From: Mycobacterium saskatchewanense
GTDB taxonomy: Bacteria > Actinomycetota > Actinomycetes > Mycobacteriales > Mycobacteriaceae
Length of the DNA stretch: 64,000 bases
Direction of reading: 5' to 3'
Assembly: GCF_010729105.1 (NCBI RefSeq)
Contig: NZ_AP022573.1
Coordinates: 3,162,001-3,226,000 of the forward strand
Part shown: positions 40,245 through 49,637 of the stretch, in pieces
How positions within the stretch are numbered: the first letter of the stretch is position 1
How the letters are laid out: every line of letters begins with the position of its first letter
Notes under the pieces: model-generated
Told to the model about the DNA's origin: nothing
Database searches by the model: none
What the model saw: only the letters and a program-made list of their open reading frames with translations
Translations under genes and position numbers: made by a program

Positions 40245-41438
40245 TCAGCTGACGCAGGTCCCGGTGGCCACCTGTGCGGTTTCGCCGATCTTGGCAAGCT
40301 GGCCCGCCACCTCGTCGGCCGTCAACACGAAGCCGGTGTCGGGATCATCGACAGCCGCGCCGAACACCACGCCGAGCACGTGGCCCTCGAGGTCGATCAG
40401 CGGTCCCCCCGAATTGCCTTGCTCCACAGAGGCTCTGATGGTGTACACGTCGCGGGTGACCGGCGTCGGGTCCCGATAGATGTCCGGGCCGCTGAGTTTG
40501 ATGGCCTCGCGGATCCGCGCCGGCGTCGCCGTGAAGTTGCCTCCGCCGGGATAGCCCAGCACCACGACGCTGGCGCCGGATTTCGCCTCGTTCTGCGCGA
40601 AGGCCAGCGGCGGCGGGGGCAGGTTCGGGACGGCGAGGATCGCGATGTCGACCGACGGGTCGTAGGACACCACGGTCGCGTCCAGCGGGTTCCCGCTGGC
40701 GTAGATCTGGACGCTGTTGGAGCCGGCGACCACGTGCGCGTTGGTCATCACCCGGTCGGGCGCGATCACAAAGCCACTGCCCTCCAACACCTTCTGGCAG
40801 CTCGGTGCCAGGCTGCGCACCTTGACAACGCTCGGCGCGGTTGCCAGCACCACCGGATTGCTGGCCAGCGCCGGGTCGGGCGAGGCGACCGGGATCACCG
40901 GGGTGCGGCTGAACGGCTCCAGCACCGCGGGCAGCCCGGACGTGTTCAGCAGGGCCGAGAGCCGCTTGGGCACTGTCTTGAGCCAGGCCGGCGCAATCTC
41001 GTTGACCTGGGCCAGCACCCGCGATCCCTTGACCGCGGAGGCGAGCTCGGGCTGGTCCTTGGACTGCGTGAGCGGCGTCGCCAGCAACCACGCCGCCGTC
41101 AACACCACCAGGAGCTGGACCCCGACCCCGATGATCGAGTCGACCGTCCGCACGGTGCGGCTGTGGATCGCGCCGCGAACCGCGCGGCCGAGCACCACAC
41201 CGGCGACCTCCCCGACCACCACCAGCGCGAGGATGAGGAACAGCGCGGTGAACAGCTTTGCGCGCGGCGCGGCGATGTGGCTGACGATGTGCGGGGCGAG
41301 CAGGACCCCCGCGATGGCGCCGAGCAGGACACCCGCGAACGACAGCACCGACCCCAGCGCGCCGGACCGCCAGCCCGAGATGGCCGCGATGAACGCGACG
41401 GCCAGGACGGCGACGTCGAGCCACTGCGACGGGGTCAT
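40245..41438 (-). CDS. marP: Periplasmic membrane serine protease MarP (acid resistance)
   Basis: A 397-residue protein with four N-terminal membrane helices (about 1-150), then a chymotrypsin-like protease domain. Triad residues: His in VMTNAHVVAG, Asp in SYDPSVDIAIL, Ser in EQGNSGGPLI. Two cysteines (SCQKV and the C-terminal TCVS) match the redox-sensitive disulfide known in M. tuberculosis MarP, which is needed for survival at acid pH. ATG 41438 (MTPSQWLD) gives the M. tuberculosis length; an ATG at 41453 overlapping the upstream stop is an alternative. Confidence 0.94.
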   Translation of the reverse strand: MTPSQWLDVAVLAVAFIAAISGWRSGALGSVLSFAGVLLGAIAGVLLAPHIVSHIAAPRAKLFTALFLILALVVVGEVAGVVLGRAVRGAIHSRTVRTVDSIIGVGVQLLVVLTAAWLLATPLTQSKDQPELASAVKGSRVLAQVNEIAPAWLKTVPKRLSALLNTSGLPAVLEPFSRTPVIPVASPDPALASNPVVLATAPSVVKVRSLAPSCQKVLEGSGFVIAPDRVMTNAHVVAGSNSVQIYASGNPLDATVVSYDPSVDIAILAVPNLPPPPLAFAQNEAKSGASVVVLGYPGGGNFTATPARIREAIKLSGPDIYRDPTPVTRDVYTIRASVEQGNSGGPLIDLEGHVLGVVFGAAVDDPDTGFVLTADEVAGQLAKIGETAQVATGTCVS

Positions 41439-41449
41439 CGCGTTCATGT

Positions 41450-42241
41450 TCATCGGCGGGTCCCACCCTGCTCGCCGACCAGCGCCATCGCCGCGTCCAG
41501 CTCGCGCATGTCCGTGGTGTCCCACGGCTGCGCCCAGCCGGCGACGTCGAGGAGCGCTGAGATCACCTGGCCGGTGAATCCCCACACCAGCATCTCGTTC
41601 AGCAGGAACGCCGGACCGGCCCATCGGCGACCCAGGTCGCCGCGGTACACCATCAGCCGGTTGGCCGGATTGACGAAGGCGCGCACCGGAACCCGCGCGA
41701 CGATCGCCGTTTCGGCCGCGTTGACGACGGACACCGGCCCGGGATCGGGTGAGTACGCCAACACAGGAACCACGTGGAACCGCGACGGTGCGATGAACAG
41801 GCGGTCCATGGTGGCCAGCGGGTGCAGCCTGGACGGGTCGATTCCCGTCTCCTCGCGGGCCTCCCGCAATGCGGTGTCCACCGGGCCGCGGTCGGTCGGG
41901 TCGGACGCGCCGCCGGGGAAGGCCGCCTGGCCGGCGTGGTGGCGCAACGTCGACGCGCGCACCGTCACCAGCAGGTCGGCATCGTCGGGCAGTCCGGCGT
42001 CGGACGATCCGCTGACGGGGCCGGAGAACAGCACCAGGACGGCGGCTTCCCGACCACCGTCGCGCGACGACGCGGCCTTACTCACCATCTCCAGCACGTC
42101 GGCGGGCAGCCGGTGGCGGTACGCGTCGGGGATTGCGGCGAGGTTGTCAACCAGTGGGCGCAGCCAGGACGGGCAGACTTCAGGCCTGAGCGCAAGCATC
42201 CCCGAGGCCCCCGGCGGGCGGGCAGGACCCCCAGCACTCAC
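41450..42241 (-). CDS. NUDIX hydrolase, CoA-diphosphatase type (Rv3672c-like)
   Basis: A 263-residue NUDIX protein. The NUDIX box is FPGGASDPTDRGPVDTALREAREETGI, with REAREETG intact; the flanking LLVTVRASTLRHHAGQ is the CoA-type signature. It would hydrolyse a CoA or nucleotide diphosphate derivative. GTG 42241 has GGGGAGG 7 bases upstream, and lies 22 bases after the thioredoxin-like gene; the longer frame overlaps that gene and is rejected. Confidence 0.87.
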   Translation of the reverse strand: MSAGGPARPPGASGMLALRPEVCPSWLRPLVDNLAAIPDAYRHRLPADVLEMVSKAASSRDGGREAAVLVLFSGPVSGSSDAGLPDDADLLVTVRASTLRHHAGQAAFPGGASDPTDRGPVDTALREAREETGIDPSRLHPLATMDRLFIAPSRFHVVPVLAYSPDPGPVSVVNAAETAIVARVPVRAFVNPANRLMVYRGDLGRRWAGPAFLLNEMLVWGFTGQVISALLDVAGWAQPWDTTDMRELDAAMALVGEQGGTRR

Positions 42242-42263
42242 CGGCGCCTCCCCTTGTACGTGC

Positions 42264-42905
42264 TCATCCCGCGTCGTTTCCGACCGCGGCCGCGATGTCG
42301 TCGGCACTGGCGAAGGCTCGCGGCAGCGTCTGCGCAACGCTACCGTCTGGCCGCAGGACCACGGTCGCGGGCATGACATTCACGACCCGCAGCGCGGCGG
42401 CGATTCGGCGGCGGCCATCCTGCAAGGTCGGTAGCCGAACACCCAGGTCAGCCAGCCGCAGCAACGCGGCCGTCTCGTTCTCATCCTGGTGCACCGTCAA
42501 AACCGTCACGCCCGGCCCCGCCCGGCGTTGGTATTCGGCCATCGCGGGCAATTCGGCGGCGCACGGCGCGCACCAGTACGCCCATAAGTTGAGGACGACC
42601 CGGCGCCCGGCCAGCGCCCGCGGGACGTCGACTACCGAGCCGTCGGCTGCGCATTCCGCCGTCACGCCGCGCAAGGCCGCGGGACCGCTGGCGCCTGCGG
42701 CCGGGGCGGGGCAGGGCGGCAGGTCCGCGCGCGCGCGAGGACCGGCGAGCGCGGCCGGGGTGTCGGCATCCCGGTGTGCACGGTCGGCGGGGACGGGGGC
42801 CGTCGCGGTCGGCGCCGAGCGGTCCCGCAGCTCGGCGACCAGCGCCGCCACCAGCGCCGCCACCACCACGAGGATCGCGATCGTCCAGCGCGTCGTGCGC
42901 GTCAA
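42264..42905 (-). CDS. Membrane-anchored thioredoxin-like protein (Rv3673c-like)
   Basis: A 213-residue protein with an N-terminal membrane helix (about 5-25) and an extracytoplasmic TlpA/thioredoxin domain carrying the redox motif NLWAYWCAPCAAELPAM. It probably handles thiol-disulfide exchange in the periplasm, perhaps for MarP-type disulfides. The start is TTG at 42905, 9 bases after nth ends. It belongs to the nth-trx-nudix-marP operon. Confidence 0.88.
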   Translation of the reverse strand: MTRTTRWTIAILVVVAALVAALVAELRDRSAPTATAPVPADRAHRDADTPAALAGPRARADLPPCPAPAAGASGPAALRGVTAECAADGSVVDVPRALAGRRVVLNLWAYWCAPCAAELPAMAEYQRRAGPGVTVLTVHQDENETAALLRLADLGVRLPTLQDGRRRIAAALRVVNVMPATVVLRPDGSVAQTLPRAFASADDIAAAVGNDAG

Positions 42906-42914
42906 CGTCGTGCT

Positions 42915-43712
42915 TTACAGCCCGGCGAGGGCCAGCAGGTGCGCGGTTTCCGGGCCCCGCACCAAGGGCGCAGCGAGCAGGGGATCGGTGGGGCCCAGGC
43001 CGAAGGAGGGGCAGTCCTTGGCGACGACGCACACACCACACGCCGGTTTGCGGGAGTGGCACACGCGGCGGCCATGAAAGATCACCCGGTGGCTCAACAT
43101 CGTCCACTCTTTGCGTTCGATCAGCTCGCCGACGGCGTGCTCGACCTTGACCGGGTCCTCCTCCATGGTCCACCGCCACCGGCGCACCAGCCGCCCGAAG
43201 TGAGTGTCGACCGTGATGCCGGGGATGCCGAAGGCGTTGCCCAGGATGACGTTGGCCGTCTTGCGCCCCACGCCGGGAAGCGTCACCAGCTCGGCCATGG
43301 TCGACGGCACCTCACCGTCGAACCGTTCGACGAGCGCCTGCCCAAGGTTGATCAGCGAGGTGGCCTTGTTGCGGAAGAAACCGGTGGGACGGATGAGGTT
43401 TTCCAGTTCGGCGCGATCGGCCTGCGCATAATCCAGTGCCGTCCGGTAGCGGGCGAAGAGCGCCGGCGTCGTCAGGTTGATCCGTTTATCGGTGCTCTGC
43501 GCGGACAGGATGGTGGCCACGGTGAGCTCCAGCGGCGTCGTGAAGTCCAGCTCGCAGTGGGCCTGCGGAAACGCTTGCGCCAGCGCACGATTCATCCGCC
43601 GCGCCCGACGAACCAGACCGACCCGAGTTTCGTCGGCCCAGCGGCGGGCCAGGTCGGCTCCGGGGGTGGCCGAGGTGGACTTCGCGCGCCCGGATGCCTT
43701 CGCCGCTGTCAC
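42915..43712 (-). CDS. nth: Endonuclease III
   Basis: A 265-residue DNA glycosylase/AP lyase acting on oxidised pyrimidines. Helix-hairpin-helix [13 protein letters not shown], catalytic Lys in [10 protein letters not shown], catalytic Asp in [10 protein letters not shown], and the iron-sulfur cluster motif [17 protein letters not shown] (C-x6-C-x2-C-x5-C) are all present. The GTG start adds a basic 20-residue leader compared with the usual bacterial length. Confidence 0.96.
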   Translation of the reverse strand: MTAAKASGRAKSTSATPGADLARRWADETRVGLVRRARRMNRALAQAFPQAHCELDFTTPLELTVATILSAQSTDKRINLTTPALFARYRTALDYAQADRAELENLIRPTGFFRNKATSLINLGQALVERFDGEVPSTMAELVTLPGVGRKTANVILGNAFGIPGITVDTHFGRLVRRWRWTMEEDPVKVEHAVGELIERKEWTMLSHRVIFHGRRVCHSRKPACGVCVVAKDCPSFGLGPTDPLLAAPLVRGPETAHLLALAGL

Positions 43713-43756
43713 CTACGACAGAGTACTGATTTCGTGATCTCGCTGAGACCTTGGGC

Positions 43757-44152
43757 ATGTTTACTTCCCTTGTGTCATGGTTGCTGGTGGCGTGCGTTCC
43801 GGGCCTGCTGATGCTCGCGGCGCTCGGTCTGGGGCGACTGGAACGCGACCTTTCGCCGGCGCCCGTCACGACCACCGACGTCGACGAATTCCTCGACCAG
43901 GCCGAGGCCGTCGACGTACACACGCTGGCCCGAGAGGGCATGCCGGAGGCGCTGGAATTCCTCCATCTACGCCAGGCGCGGGAGCTGTCCCGTCCCCAGC
44001 CGACGGGCCGGCACGCCTTGCCGAACCACGCCGCGCCGCACTTTGCCCTGGATTCCAGGGAGCGCGTTCAGGCCCTCGTAGCTGTGCGAATGCGCGCCCA
44101 TTCGGGCGTTAATCCGGAATTTACGCTAACCCGATACGTCAATCGTGTGTAG
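43757..44152 (+). CDS. Small membrane protein (Rv3675-like)
   Basis: A 131-residue protein with one N-terminal membrane helix (FTSLVSWLLVACVPGLLMLAALGLG) and a soluble cytoplasmic tail of about 100 residues ending RYVNRV. No catalytic motif. It lies between nth and crp on the plus strand. Function unknown. Confidence 0.8.
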   Translation: MFTSLVSWLLVACVPGLLMLAALGLGRLERDLSPAPVTTTDVDEFLDQAEAVDVHTLAREGMPEALEFLHLRQARELSRPQPTGRHALPNHAAPHFALDSRERVQALVAVRMRAHSGVNPEFTLTRYVNRV

Positions 44153-44249
44153 CGTTGGCACGTTGGACACATTGGCTACCTCTAGAATCATCACGCGGGT
44201 CAGGGGTTAGCCTGCCCATATCACTTAATTGGAAAGCTGAAGAGGCAAC

Positions 44250-44924
44250 GTGGACGAGATCCTGGCAAGGGCCGGAATCTTCCAAGGGGTTGAGCCTGGC
44301 GCAGTCGCCGCACTGACCAAGCAACTGCAGCCAGTCGACTTCCCCCGGGGGCACACGGTTTTCGCCGAGGGCGAGCCCGGCGACCGGCTATACATCATCG
44401 TCTCGGGCAAGGTGAAGATCGGTCGCCGCTCTCCGGATGGCAGGGAGAATCTGCTGACGATCATGGGTCCGTCGGATATGTTCGGCGAATTGTCGATATT
44501 CGACCCGGGGCCCCGGACATCCAGCGCGACGACCATTACCGAGGTCCGGGCCGTGTCGATGGACCGCGACGCCCTGCGGGCGTGGATCGCCGATCGGCCC
44601 GAGATCGCCGAGCAGCTCTTGCGTGTGCTGGCCCGCCGGCTGCGCCGCACCAACAACAACCTGGCCGACCTCATCTTCACCGACGTGCCGGGCCGCGTGG
44701 CCAAGCAGCTGCTGCAACTCGCCCAACGTTTTGGCACCCAGGAAGGTGGCGCCATGCGCGTCACCCACGACCTGACCCAGGAAGAGATCGCGCAGCTGGT
44801 GGGCGCCTCGCGTGAGACCGTGAACAAAGCGCTCGCCGACTTCGCGCACCGCGGCTGGATCCGCCTGGAGGGCAAGAGTGTGCTGATCTCGGACTCCGAG
44901 AGGCTGGCCCGCCGAGCGAGGTAA
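44250..44924 (+). CDS. crp: cAMP receptor protein Crp
   Basis: A 224-residue transcription factor with an N-terminal cyclic-nucleotide-binding domain (the phosphate-binding cassette [18 protein letters not shown]) and a C-terminal winged helix with [21 protein letters not shown]. It is the orthologue of M. tuberculosis Rv3676. GAGG precedes the GTG by 5 bases, and TAGAAT at 44183-44188 is a likely -10. The adenylyl cyclase at 10.2 kb could supply cAMP. Confidence 0.97.
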   Translation: MDEILARAGIFQGVEPGAVAALTKQLQPVDFPRGHTVFAEGEPGDRLYIIVSGKVKIGRRSPDGRENLLTIMGPSDMFGELSIFDPGPRTSSATTITEVRAVSMDRDALRAWIADRPEIAEQLLRVLARRLRRTNNNLADLIFTDVPGRVAKQLLQLAQRFGTQEGGAMRVTHDLTQEEIAQLVGASRETVNKALADFAHRGWIRLEGKSVLISDSERLARRAR

Positions 44925-45031
44925 GCGCGGGCGAAGCTTGGGCGCAACCCTGCTCCAAACTGCGCGCACTTTTTGAGGCCCCCGGCCTAACGGTGAGCGC
45001 AGGCTCGATCGCACCGGGGAACGGCAGGCGG

Positions 45032-45823
45032 CTAAGCGCGCAGATAATCCAGCTGCGCCTGGACGGACCATTCGGCGGCGTCCCAAAGCTTCTCGTCGAC
45101 GTCGACGTAGACGTGTTCGACTACCTGGCGGGGCGTGGCGTCGTCCCCGATCTGGCGCAGGGCGGCGCGCACCTGGTCCAAACGTTCGTGCCGATGCCTC
45201 AGATAACCCGAGGCGACTTCCTCCAGGTCGGGCAGGTCGGGACCGTGCCCGGGTAGCACCGTACGGCGGCCCAGGCCGCGCAGCCGGCGCAGCGACTCCA
45301 GGTAGTCGGCAAGGCTGCCGTCTTCCTTGTCGATGACGGTGGTGCCGCGGCCCAGCACGCTGTCGGCCGTCAGCACGGCGTCGTCGAGGACGAAGGACAG
45401 CGAGTCGGCCGTGTGGCCCGGGGTGGACATCACCTTGATCGTCAGCCCCGCCGCGTCGATCACCTCGCCGTCGGTCAGCTCGCCGACCAGGCCGCGCAAG
45501 AATCCGCTGCCCGCCGACCGCACCGGCGCCCCGGTCAGCTCGACCAGCTTGTCGATGCCGTCGGTGTGGTCTCCGTGGCGGTGGCTGATCAGCACCAGCG
45601 CGATGGGGCCGAGCGCGGCGAGCCGCGCGATGTGCTCGTCGTCGTCCGGGCCGGGGTCCACGACGACCACCTCGTCGCTGCGCGGCCCGCGCAGCACCCA
45701 GGTGTTGGTGCCCTCGAGCGTCAGCAGCCCGGGGTTGTCCGCCAGCATGACCGAGGCCGTCTCGGTCACCGCCCGCAACCGGCCGTAGGCGGGATGGGTC
45801 GGCGACCCGGCGGACTCGGTCAC
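45032..45823 (-). CDS. Metallo-beta-lactamase-fold hydrolase (Rv3677c-like)
   Basis: A 263-residue MBL-fold hydrolase related to LACTB2-type enzymes. The metal-binding motif is HRHGDHTDG, with further ligands in STPGHTADS, LTADSVLG and LPGHGPD; the C-terminal helical part (about 200-263) is of the kind seen in LACTB2-like nucleases. It is in an operon with the RidA-like gene, 5 bases apart. The substrate is unknown. Confidence 0.87.
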   Translation of the reverse strand: MTESAGSPTHPAYGRLRAVTETASVMLADNPGLLTLEGTNTWVLRGPRSDEVVVVDPGPDDDEHIARLAALGPIALVLISHRHGDHTDGIDKLVELTGAPVRSAGSGFLRGLVGELTDGEVIDAAGLTIKVMSTPGHTADSLSFVLDDAVLTADSVLGRGTTVIDKEDGSLADYLESLRRLRGLGRRTVLPGHGPDLPDLEEVASGYLRHRHERLDQVRAALRQIGDDATPRQVVEHVYVDVDEKLWDAAEWSVQAQLDYLRA

Positions 45824-45828
45824 GGCGG

Positions 45829-46284
45829 TCAGCCGACCTCGACGACCAGCTCGACCTCCACCGGCGCATCCAGCGGCAGCTCGGACACGCCGACCGCCGA
45901 ACGCGCGTGCGCCCCGTGGTCGCCGAACACCTCACCCAGCAGGTCGGAGGCCCCGTTGACGACGCTCGGCTGACCGTTGAACCCGGGAGCCGAGGCGACG
46001 AACCCGACCACTTTCACCACCCGGGTGACCGCGTCGATCCCGACCAGCGAATGCACCGCCGCCAACGCGTTCAGCGCGCAGACGCGAGCCATGACCTTGG
46101 CCTGCTCGGGCGCGACGTCCGCGCCGACCTTGCCCGCCCCCATCAGGCTCCCCGCCTCCATCGGCAGCTGACCGGAGGTGTAGACGAGGTTTCCGGTCCG
46201 CACCGCGGGGACGTAAGAGGCCAGCGGCGCAACGACTTCCGGGAGGGTGACACCGAGCTCGGCAAGCCGGGTGGAAGCGCTCAT
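45829..46284 (-). CDS. RidA/YjgF family protein (Rv3678c-like)
   Basis: A 151-residue RidA-like protein: YVPAVRTGNLVYTSGQLP at the N terminus, VVKVVGFVASAPGF in the middle, and ARSAVGVSELPLDAPVEVELVV at the end. The family deaminates reactive imines, but the conserved catalytic arginine of true RidA (R in ARxxV near the C terminus) is retained here as ARSAV. It is upstream of the MBL-fold gene. Confidence 0.9.
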   Translation of the reverse strand: MSASTRLAELGVTLPEVVAPLASYVPAVRTGNLVYTSGQLPMEAGSLMGAGKVGADVAPEQAKVMARVCALNALAAVHSLVGIDAVTRVVKVVGFVASAPGFNGQPSVVNGASDLLGEVFGDHGAHARSAVGVSELPLDAPVEVELVVEVG

Positions 46285-46446
46285 CTATTTGGGACGCTTC
46301 AGGTACGCGACGTGATCCTGACCGGTGGGTCCGGGCAGGACGGCCACCAGTTCCCAGCCGTCGGCCCCCCACTGGTCGAGAATCTGCTTGGTGGCGTGGG
46401 TCAGCAGCGGAACCGTGACGTATTCCCACGCGATCGGTTGGGTCAT
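46285..46446 (-). CDS. Small DUF4177 protein (Rv3678A-like)
   Basis: A 53-codon ORF from ATG 46446 to TAG 46285 encoding MTQPIAWEYVTVPLLTHAT... with QWGADGWELVAVLPG, the DUF4177 signature (GWELV). The next gene starts at once (46284), so it is the first gene of the RidA/MBL operon. It is easy to miss because of its length. Confidence 0.85.
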   Translation of the reverse strand: MTQPIAWEYVTVPLLTHATKQILDQWGADGWELVAVLPGPTGQDHVAYLKRPK

Positions 46447-46521
46447 GGGGGCAGCTTATCGGTCGGAAACGGAGGGCTCTGGCCAGGCCGGGGCGCCGCC
46501 CGACCGGCGGGCTAGCATGCG

Positions 46522-47550
46522 ATGGTGGCAACCACATCTAGCGGCGCTGCTAGTTCCCTGGGCTGGCCGGCACGCCTGTCGAAGGCCCGCCTGCACTTCG
46601 TCACCGGCAAAGGCGGTACGGGCAAGTCGACGATCGCGGCCGCGCTGGCCCTGACCCTGGCTGCGGGGGGCCGCAAGGTCCTCCTCGTCGAAGTCGAGGG
46701 GCGCCAGGGGATTGCGCAACTCTTCGACGTCCCGCCGCTGCCATACCAGGAGGTCAAGATCGCGACCGCCGAGCGCGGCGGCCAGGTCAACGCCCTCGCC
46801 ATCGACATCGAGGCCGCCTTCTTGGAATACCTCGACATGTTCTACAACCTCGGCATCGCGGGCCGGGCGATGCGGCGCGTCGGCGCGATCGAGTTCGCGA
46901 CCACGATCGCGCCGGGCCTGCGTGACGTATTGCTCACCGGCAAGATCAAGGAGTCGGTCGTCCGCCTCAACAAAGGCTCGAAAGACCCCGTGTACGACGC
47001 GGTCGTCGTCGACGCACCCCCGACCGGCCGGATCGCGCGCTTCCTCGACGTGACCAAGGCGGTGTCTGACCTGGCCAAAGGCGGGCCGGTGCACTCGCAG
47101 GCCGAAGGTGTGGTGAAGCTGCTGCACTCCGAGCAGACCGCCATCCACCTGGTCACCCTGCTGGAAGCGTTGCCGGTCCAGGAGACGATGGAGGCCATCG
47201 AGGAGCTGGCGGAGATGCAGCTGCCGATCGGCAGCGTCATCGTCAACCGCAACATCCCGACGTACCTGGACCCGCGGGATCTGGCCAAGGCGGCCGAGGG
47301 GCACATCGATGCCGACTCGGTGCGGGCCGGGCTCGAGATGGCCGGAATCACGCTGGACGACAACGACTTCGCCGGTCTACTGACCGAAACCATCGAGCAT
47401 GCAACCAGAATCACCGCGCGCGCCGAAATAGCCCAGCAACTCGATGCATTGAAGGTTCCGAGGCTGGAATTGCCCGCGATCTCCGACGGTATCGACCTCG
47501 GTAGCCTCTACGAGCTGTCCGAATCGCTTGCGCAGCAGGGGGTTAGATGA
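46522..47550 (+). CDS. Get3/ArsA-like ATPase, first subunit (Rv3679-like)
   Basis: A 342-residue deviant-Walker ATPase. The P-loop [12 protein letters not shown] has the extra signature lysine of ArsA/Get3/MinD proteins; [14 protein letters not shown] is the switch region. The M. tuberculosis Rv3679-Rv3680 pair forms a Get3-like complex. The stop overlaps the start of the next gene (ATGA). Confidence 0.9.
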   Translation: MVATTSSGAASSLGWPARLSKARLHFVTGKGGTGKSTIAAALALTLAAGGRKVLLVEVEGRQGIAQLFDVPPLPYQEVKIATAERGGQVNALAIDIEAAFLEYLDMFYNLGIAGRAMRRVGAIEFATTIAPGLRDVLLTGKIKESVVRLNKGSKDPVYDAVVVDAPPTGRIARFLDVTKAVSDLAKGGPVHSQAEGVVKLLHSEQTAIHLVTLLEALPVQETMEAIEELAEMQLPIGSVIVNRNIPTYLDPRDLAKAAEGHIDADSVRAGLEMAGITLDDNDFAGLLTETIEHATRITARAEIAQQLDALKVPRLELPAISDGIDLGSLYELSESLAQQGVR

Positions 47551-48677
47551 GTATCACGCCGACGACCCTCGACATGGCAGCGATCCTGGCCGACACCGGC
47601 AACCGGGTGGTGGTGTGCTGCGGCGCGGGCGGCGTGGGCAAGACCACCACCGCGGCGGCGATGGCGCTGCGGGCGGCCGAATACGGCCGCAATGTCTGCG
47701 TGTTGACGATCGACCCGGCGAAGCGGCTTGCGCAGGCGCTGGGCGTGAACGACCTCGGCAACACCCCGCAGCGTGTCCCGCTGGCCCCGGAGGTCTCCGG
47801 CGAGCTGTACGCGATGATGCTCGACATGCGCCGCACATTCGACGAAATGGTGATCCAGTACTCCGGAACCGGTCGGGCGCAAAGCATTCTGGACAATCAG
47901 TTCTATCAGACCGTCGCCAGCTCGCTGGCCGGCACGCAGGAATACATGGCGATGGAGAAGCTGGGCCAGCTGCTCGCCCAGGATCGGTGGGACCTGGTCG
48001 TGGTGGACACTCCCCCGTCCCGCAACGCCCTGGACTTCCTGGATGCCCCGAAGCGGCTGGGCAGCTTCATGGACAGCCGGTTGTGGCGCCTGCTGCTGGC
48101 CCCCGGGCGGGGCATCGGCCGACTGGTCACCGGCGCAATGGGTTTGGCCATGAAGGCGATGTCTACGGTGCTCGGCTCGCAGATGTTGAGCGACGCCGCG
48201 GCGTTCGTCCAGTCGCTGGATGCCACGTTCGGCGGGTTCCGCGAGAAGGCCGATCGCACGTACGCCCTGCTGAAGCAGCGCGGTACGCAGTTCGTCGTGG
48301 TATCGGCGGCCGAACCCGACGCGCTGCGTGAGGCGGCCTTCTTCGTCGACCGGCTCTCCCAGGAAGGGATGCCGCTCGCCGGGTTGATCCTCAACCGCAC
48401 CCACCCGCCGCTGTGTTCCCTGCCCGTGGAGCGGGCCATCGACGGCAGCGAGACGCTGGAGGCCAAGTCGGACTCCGAGGTGGCGTCGCTGGCCGCCGGT
48501 GTCCTCCAAATCCACGCCGACCGGGCGCAAACCGCGAAGCGGGAGATCCGATTACTCTCCCGGTTCACCGGCGCCCATCCGCACGTTCCCGTGATCGGGG
48601 TCCCGTCACTGCCGTTTGATGTGTCGGACCTGGACGCCCTGCGGGCGCTGGCCGATCAGATCACGTCAACGGCCTGA
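47547..48677 (+). CDS. Get3/ArsA-like ATPase, second subunit (Rv3680-like)
   Basis: A 376-residue paralogue of the preceding ATPase, P-loop [16 protein letters not shown] (here lacking the second lysine at the front), with [15 protein letters not shown] as switch and [16 protein letters not shown] later. It probably works as a heterodimer with its neighbour. It is convergent with whiB4. Confidence 0.9.
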   Translation: MSITPTTLDMAAILADTGNRVVVCCGAGGVGKTTTAAAMALRAAEYGRNVCVLTIDPAKRLAQALGVNDLGNTPQRVPLAPEVSGELYAMMLDMRRTFDEMVIQYSGTGRAQSILDNQFYQTVASSLAGTQEYMAMEKLGQLLAQDRWDLVVVDTPPSRNALDFLDAPKRLGSFMDSRLWRLLLAPGRGIGRLVTGAMGLAMKAMSTVLGSQMLSDAAAFVQSLDATFGGFREKADRTYALLKQRGTQFVVVSAAEPDALREAAFFVDRLSQEGMPLAGLILNRTHPPLCSLPVERAIDGSETLEAKSDSEVASLAAGVLQIHADRAQTAKREIRLLSRFTGAHPHVPVIGVPSLPFDVSDLDALRALADQITSTA

Positions 48678-48735
48678 GCGTCCCGCCGTTCGTTATTAGG
48701 CACACGCCAGTTATCGCTCGGGTTTGCCTCGCCAT

Positions 48736-48793
48736 GGTTAGCGAAACGCTAACCGGCAGCGGCTACTTGGGCCGCGGGCGCAAAGCCGCCCGC
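48736..48793. terminator. Two hairpins between convergent bag-type ATPase gene and whiB4
   Basis: GGTTAGCG (48736-48743) pairs with CGCTAACC (48747-48754), loop AAA; and GCGGGC (48774-48779) pairs with GCCCGC (48788-48793). Placed between two convergent genes, they probably end both transcripts. The remaining bases of this 249-bp gap (48678-48926) show nothing else. Confidence 0.5.
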
Positions 48794-48926
48794 TATTGAA
48801 CAAAGTCAGTAACGCATCGCCCGAGAGCCGTAACAAAAAAGTAATCACGCAAACCGAAGTTTTCAGAACCGAGCGAAACGACCGACCCCGCCGGCGCGAC
48901 CCTGCGCATGGCGGAGCCCAGTGACC

Positions 48927-49277
48927 TCAGCCGACGCTGCGAGGCCTCCGCTTGTCGAAGAAGTCGGCCCAAGACACCACGTCCGGGTGCTGCTTGAGGA
49001 GCGCCCTACGCTGCCGTTCGGTCATGCCACCCCACACACCGAACTCGACCTTGTTGTCCAACGCGTCCGCTCCACACTCCTGCATGACCGGGCAGTGCCG
49101 GCATATCACAGCAGCCTTGCGCTGAGCCGCCCCGCGGACAAACAGTTCATCGGGGTCAGTGGTCTTGCACAGCGCCTTCGAGACCCATGCAATCCGTTCC
49201 TCGGCGTCAACGCTTCGGAGCACCCCTTGTGCAGCCGCGATGTTGGTCCTCCGCGCGGCAGGCCGTGTTCCTGACAC
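48927..49277 (-). CDS. whiB4: Iron-sulfur redox regulator WhiB4
   Basis: A 116-residue Wbl protein with the four cluster-binding cysteines (C in SKALCKTT, then CRHCPVMQEC) and the EFGVWGG turn followed by a basic DNA-binding tail. M. tuberculosis WhiB4 senses oxygen and redox state and regulates antioxidant genes. GTG 49277 (VSGTRPAARR) matches the family N terminus and has GGAAGGGA upstream; an 18-codon extension is rejected. Confidence 0.96.
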   Translation of the reverse strand: MSGTRPAARRTNIAAAQGVLRSVDAEERIAWVSKALCKTTDPDELFVRGAAQRKAAVICRHCPVMQECGADALDNKVEFGVWGGMTERQRRALLKQHPDVVSWADFFDKRRPRSVG

Positions 49278-49637
49278 GAGCTGTTCCCTTCCTCCCGGCC
49301 GCGCCTCGCGACCGTCCCTCCTCGGGTGCATACCCCTTGCGATCTACGCCACACCATGCAGATCGGTGTTATCTGAATCTCACCGTGTGTCTAAGTTAGG
49401 TGGTCAGATGGCAATTGCGCAACAGTCTCATAACGCTTTTTTTGGGACGCCCGTCCAGTCTCGTCTCAAAACGATATGTCTTGGTTACCGGAATCGCGCT
49501 ACATCTGGGCGACCGTCCAGTTACACCGGCGAAAATTTTGCCCCACACCGATCATAAGTTGGCTGGTCAGGCCCCGCGACGGGTTCCGGAGAAGTGATCG
49601 CCCGGCGGCGTGTCGCCGGGCCGCTACTCTAGTACCC
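49278..49637. promoter_or_regulatory. Divergent whiB4/ponA2 intergenic region
   Basis: A 360-bp gap with no supported gene. TACTCT at 49625-49630 lies 7 bases before the ponA2 ATG, so ponA2 may be transcribed leaderless. A T-rich stretch (49436-49442) lies in the middle. No clear -35 is identified for whiB4. Confidence 0.4.

Noticed and set aside
44153..44249. Crp-binding palindrome in front of crp
   Set aside because: No GTG-N6-CAC arrangement with correct spacing was found.
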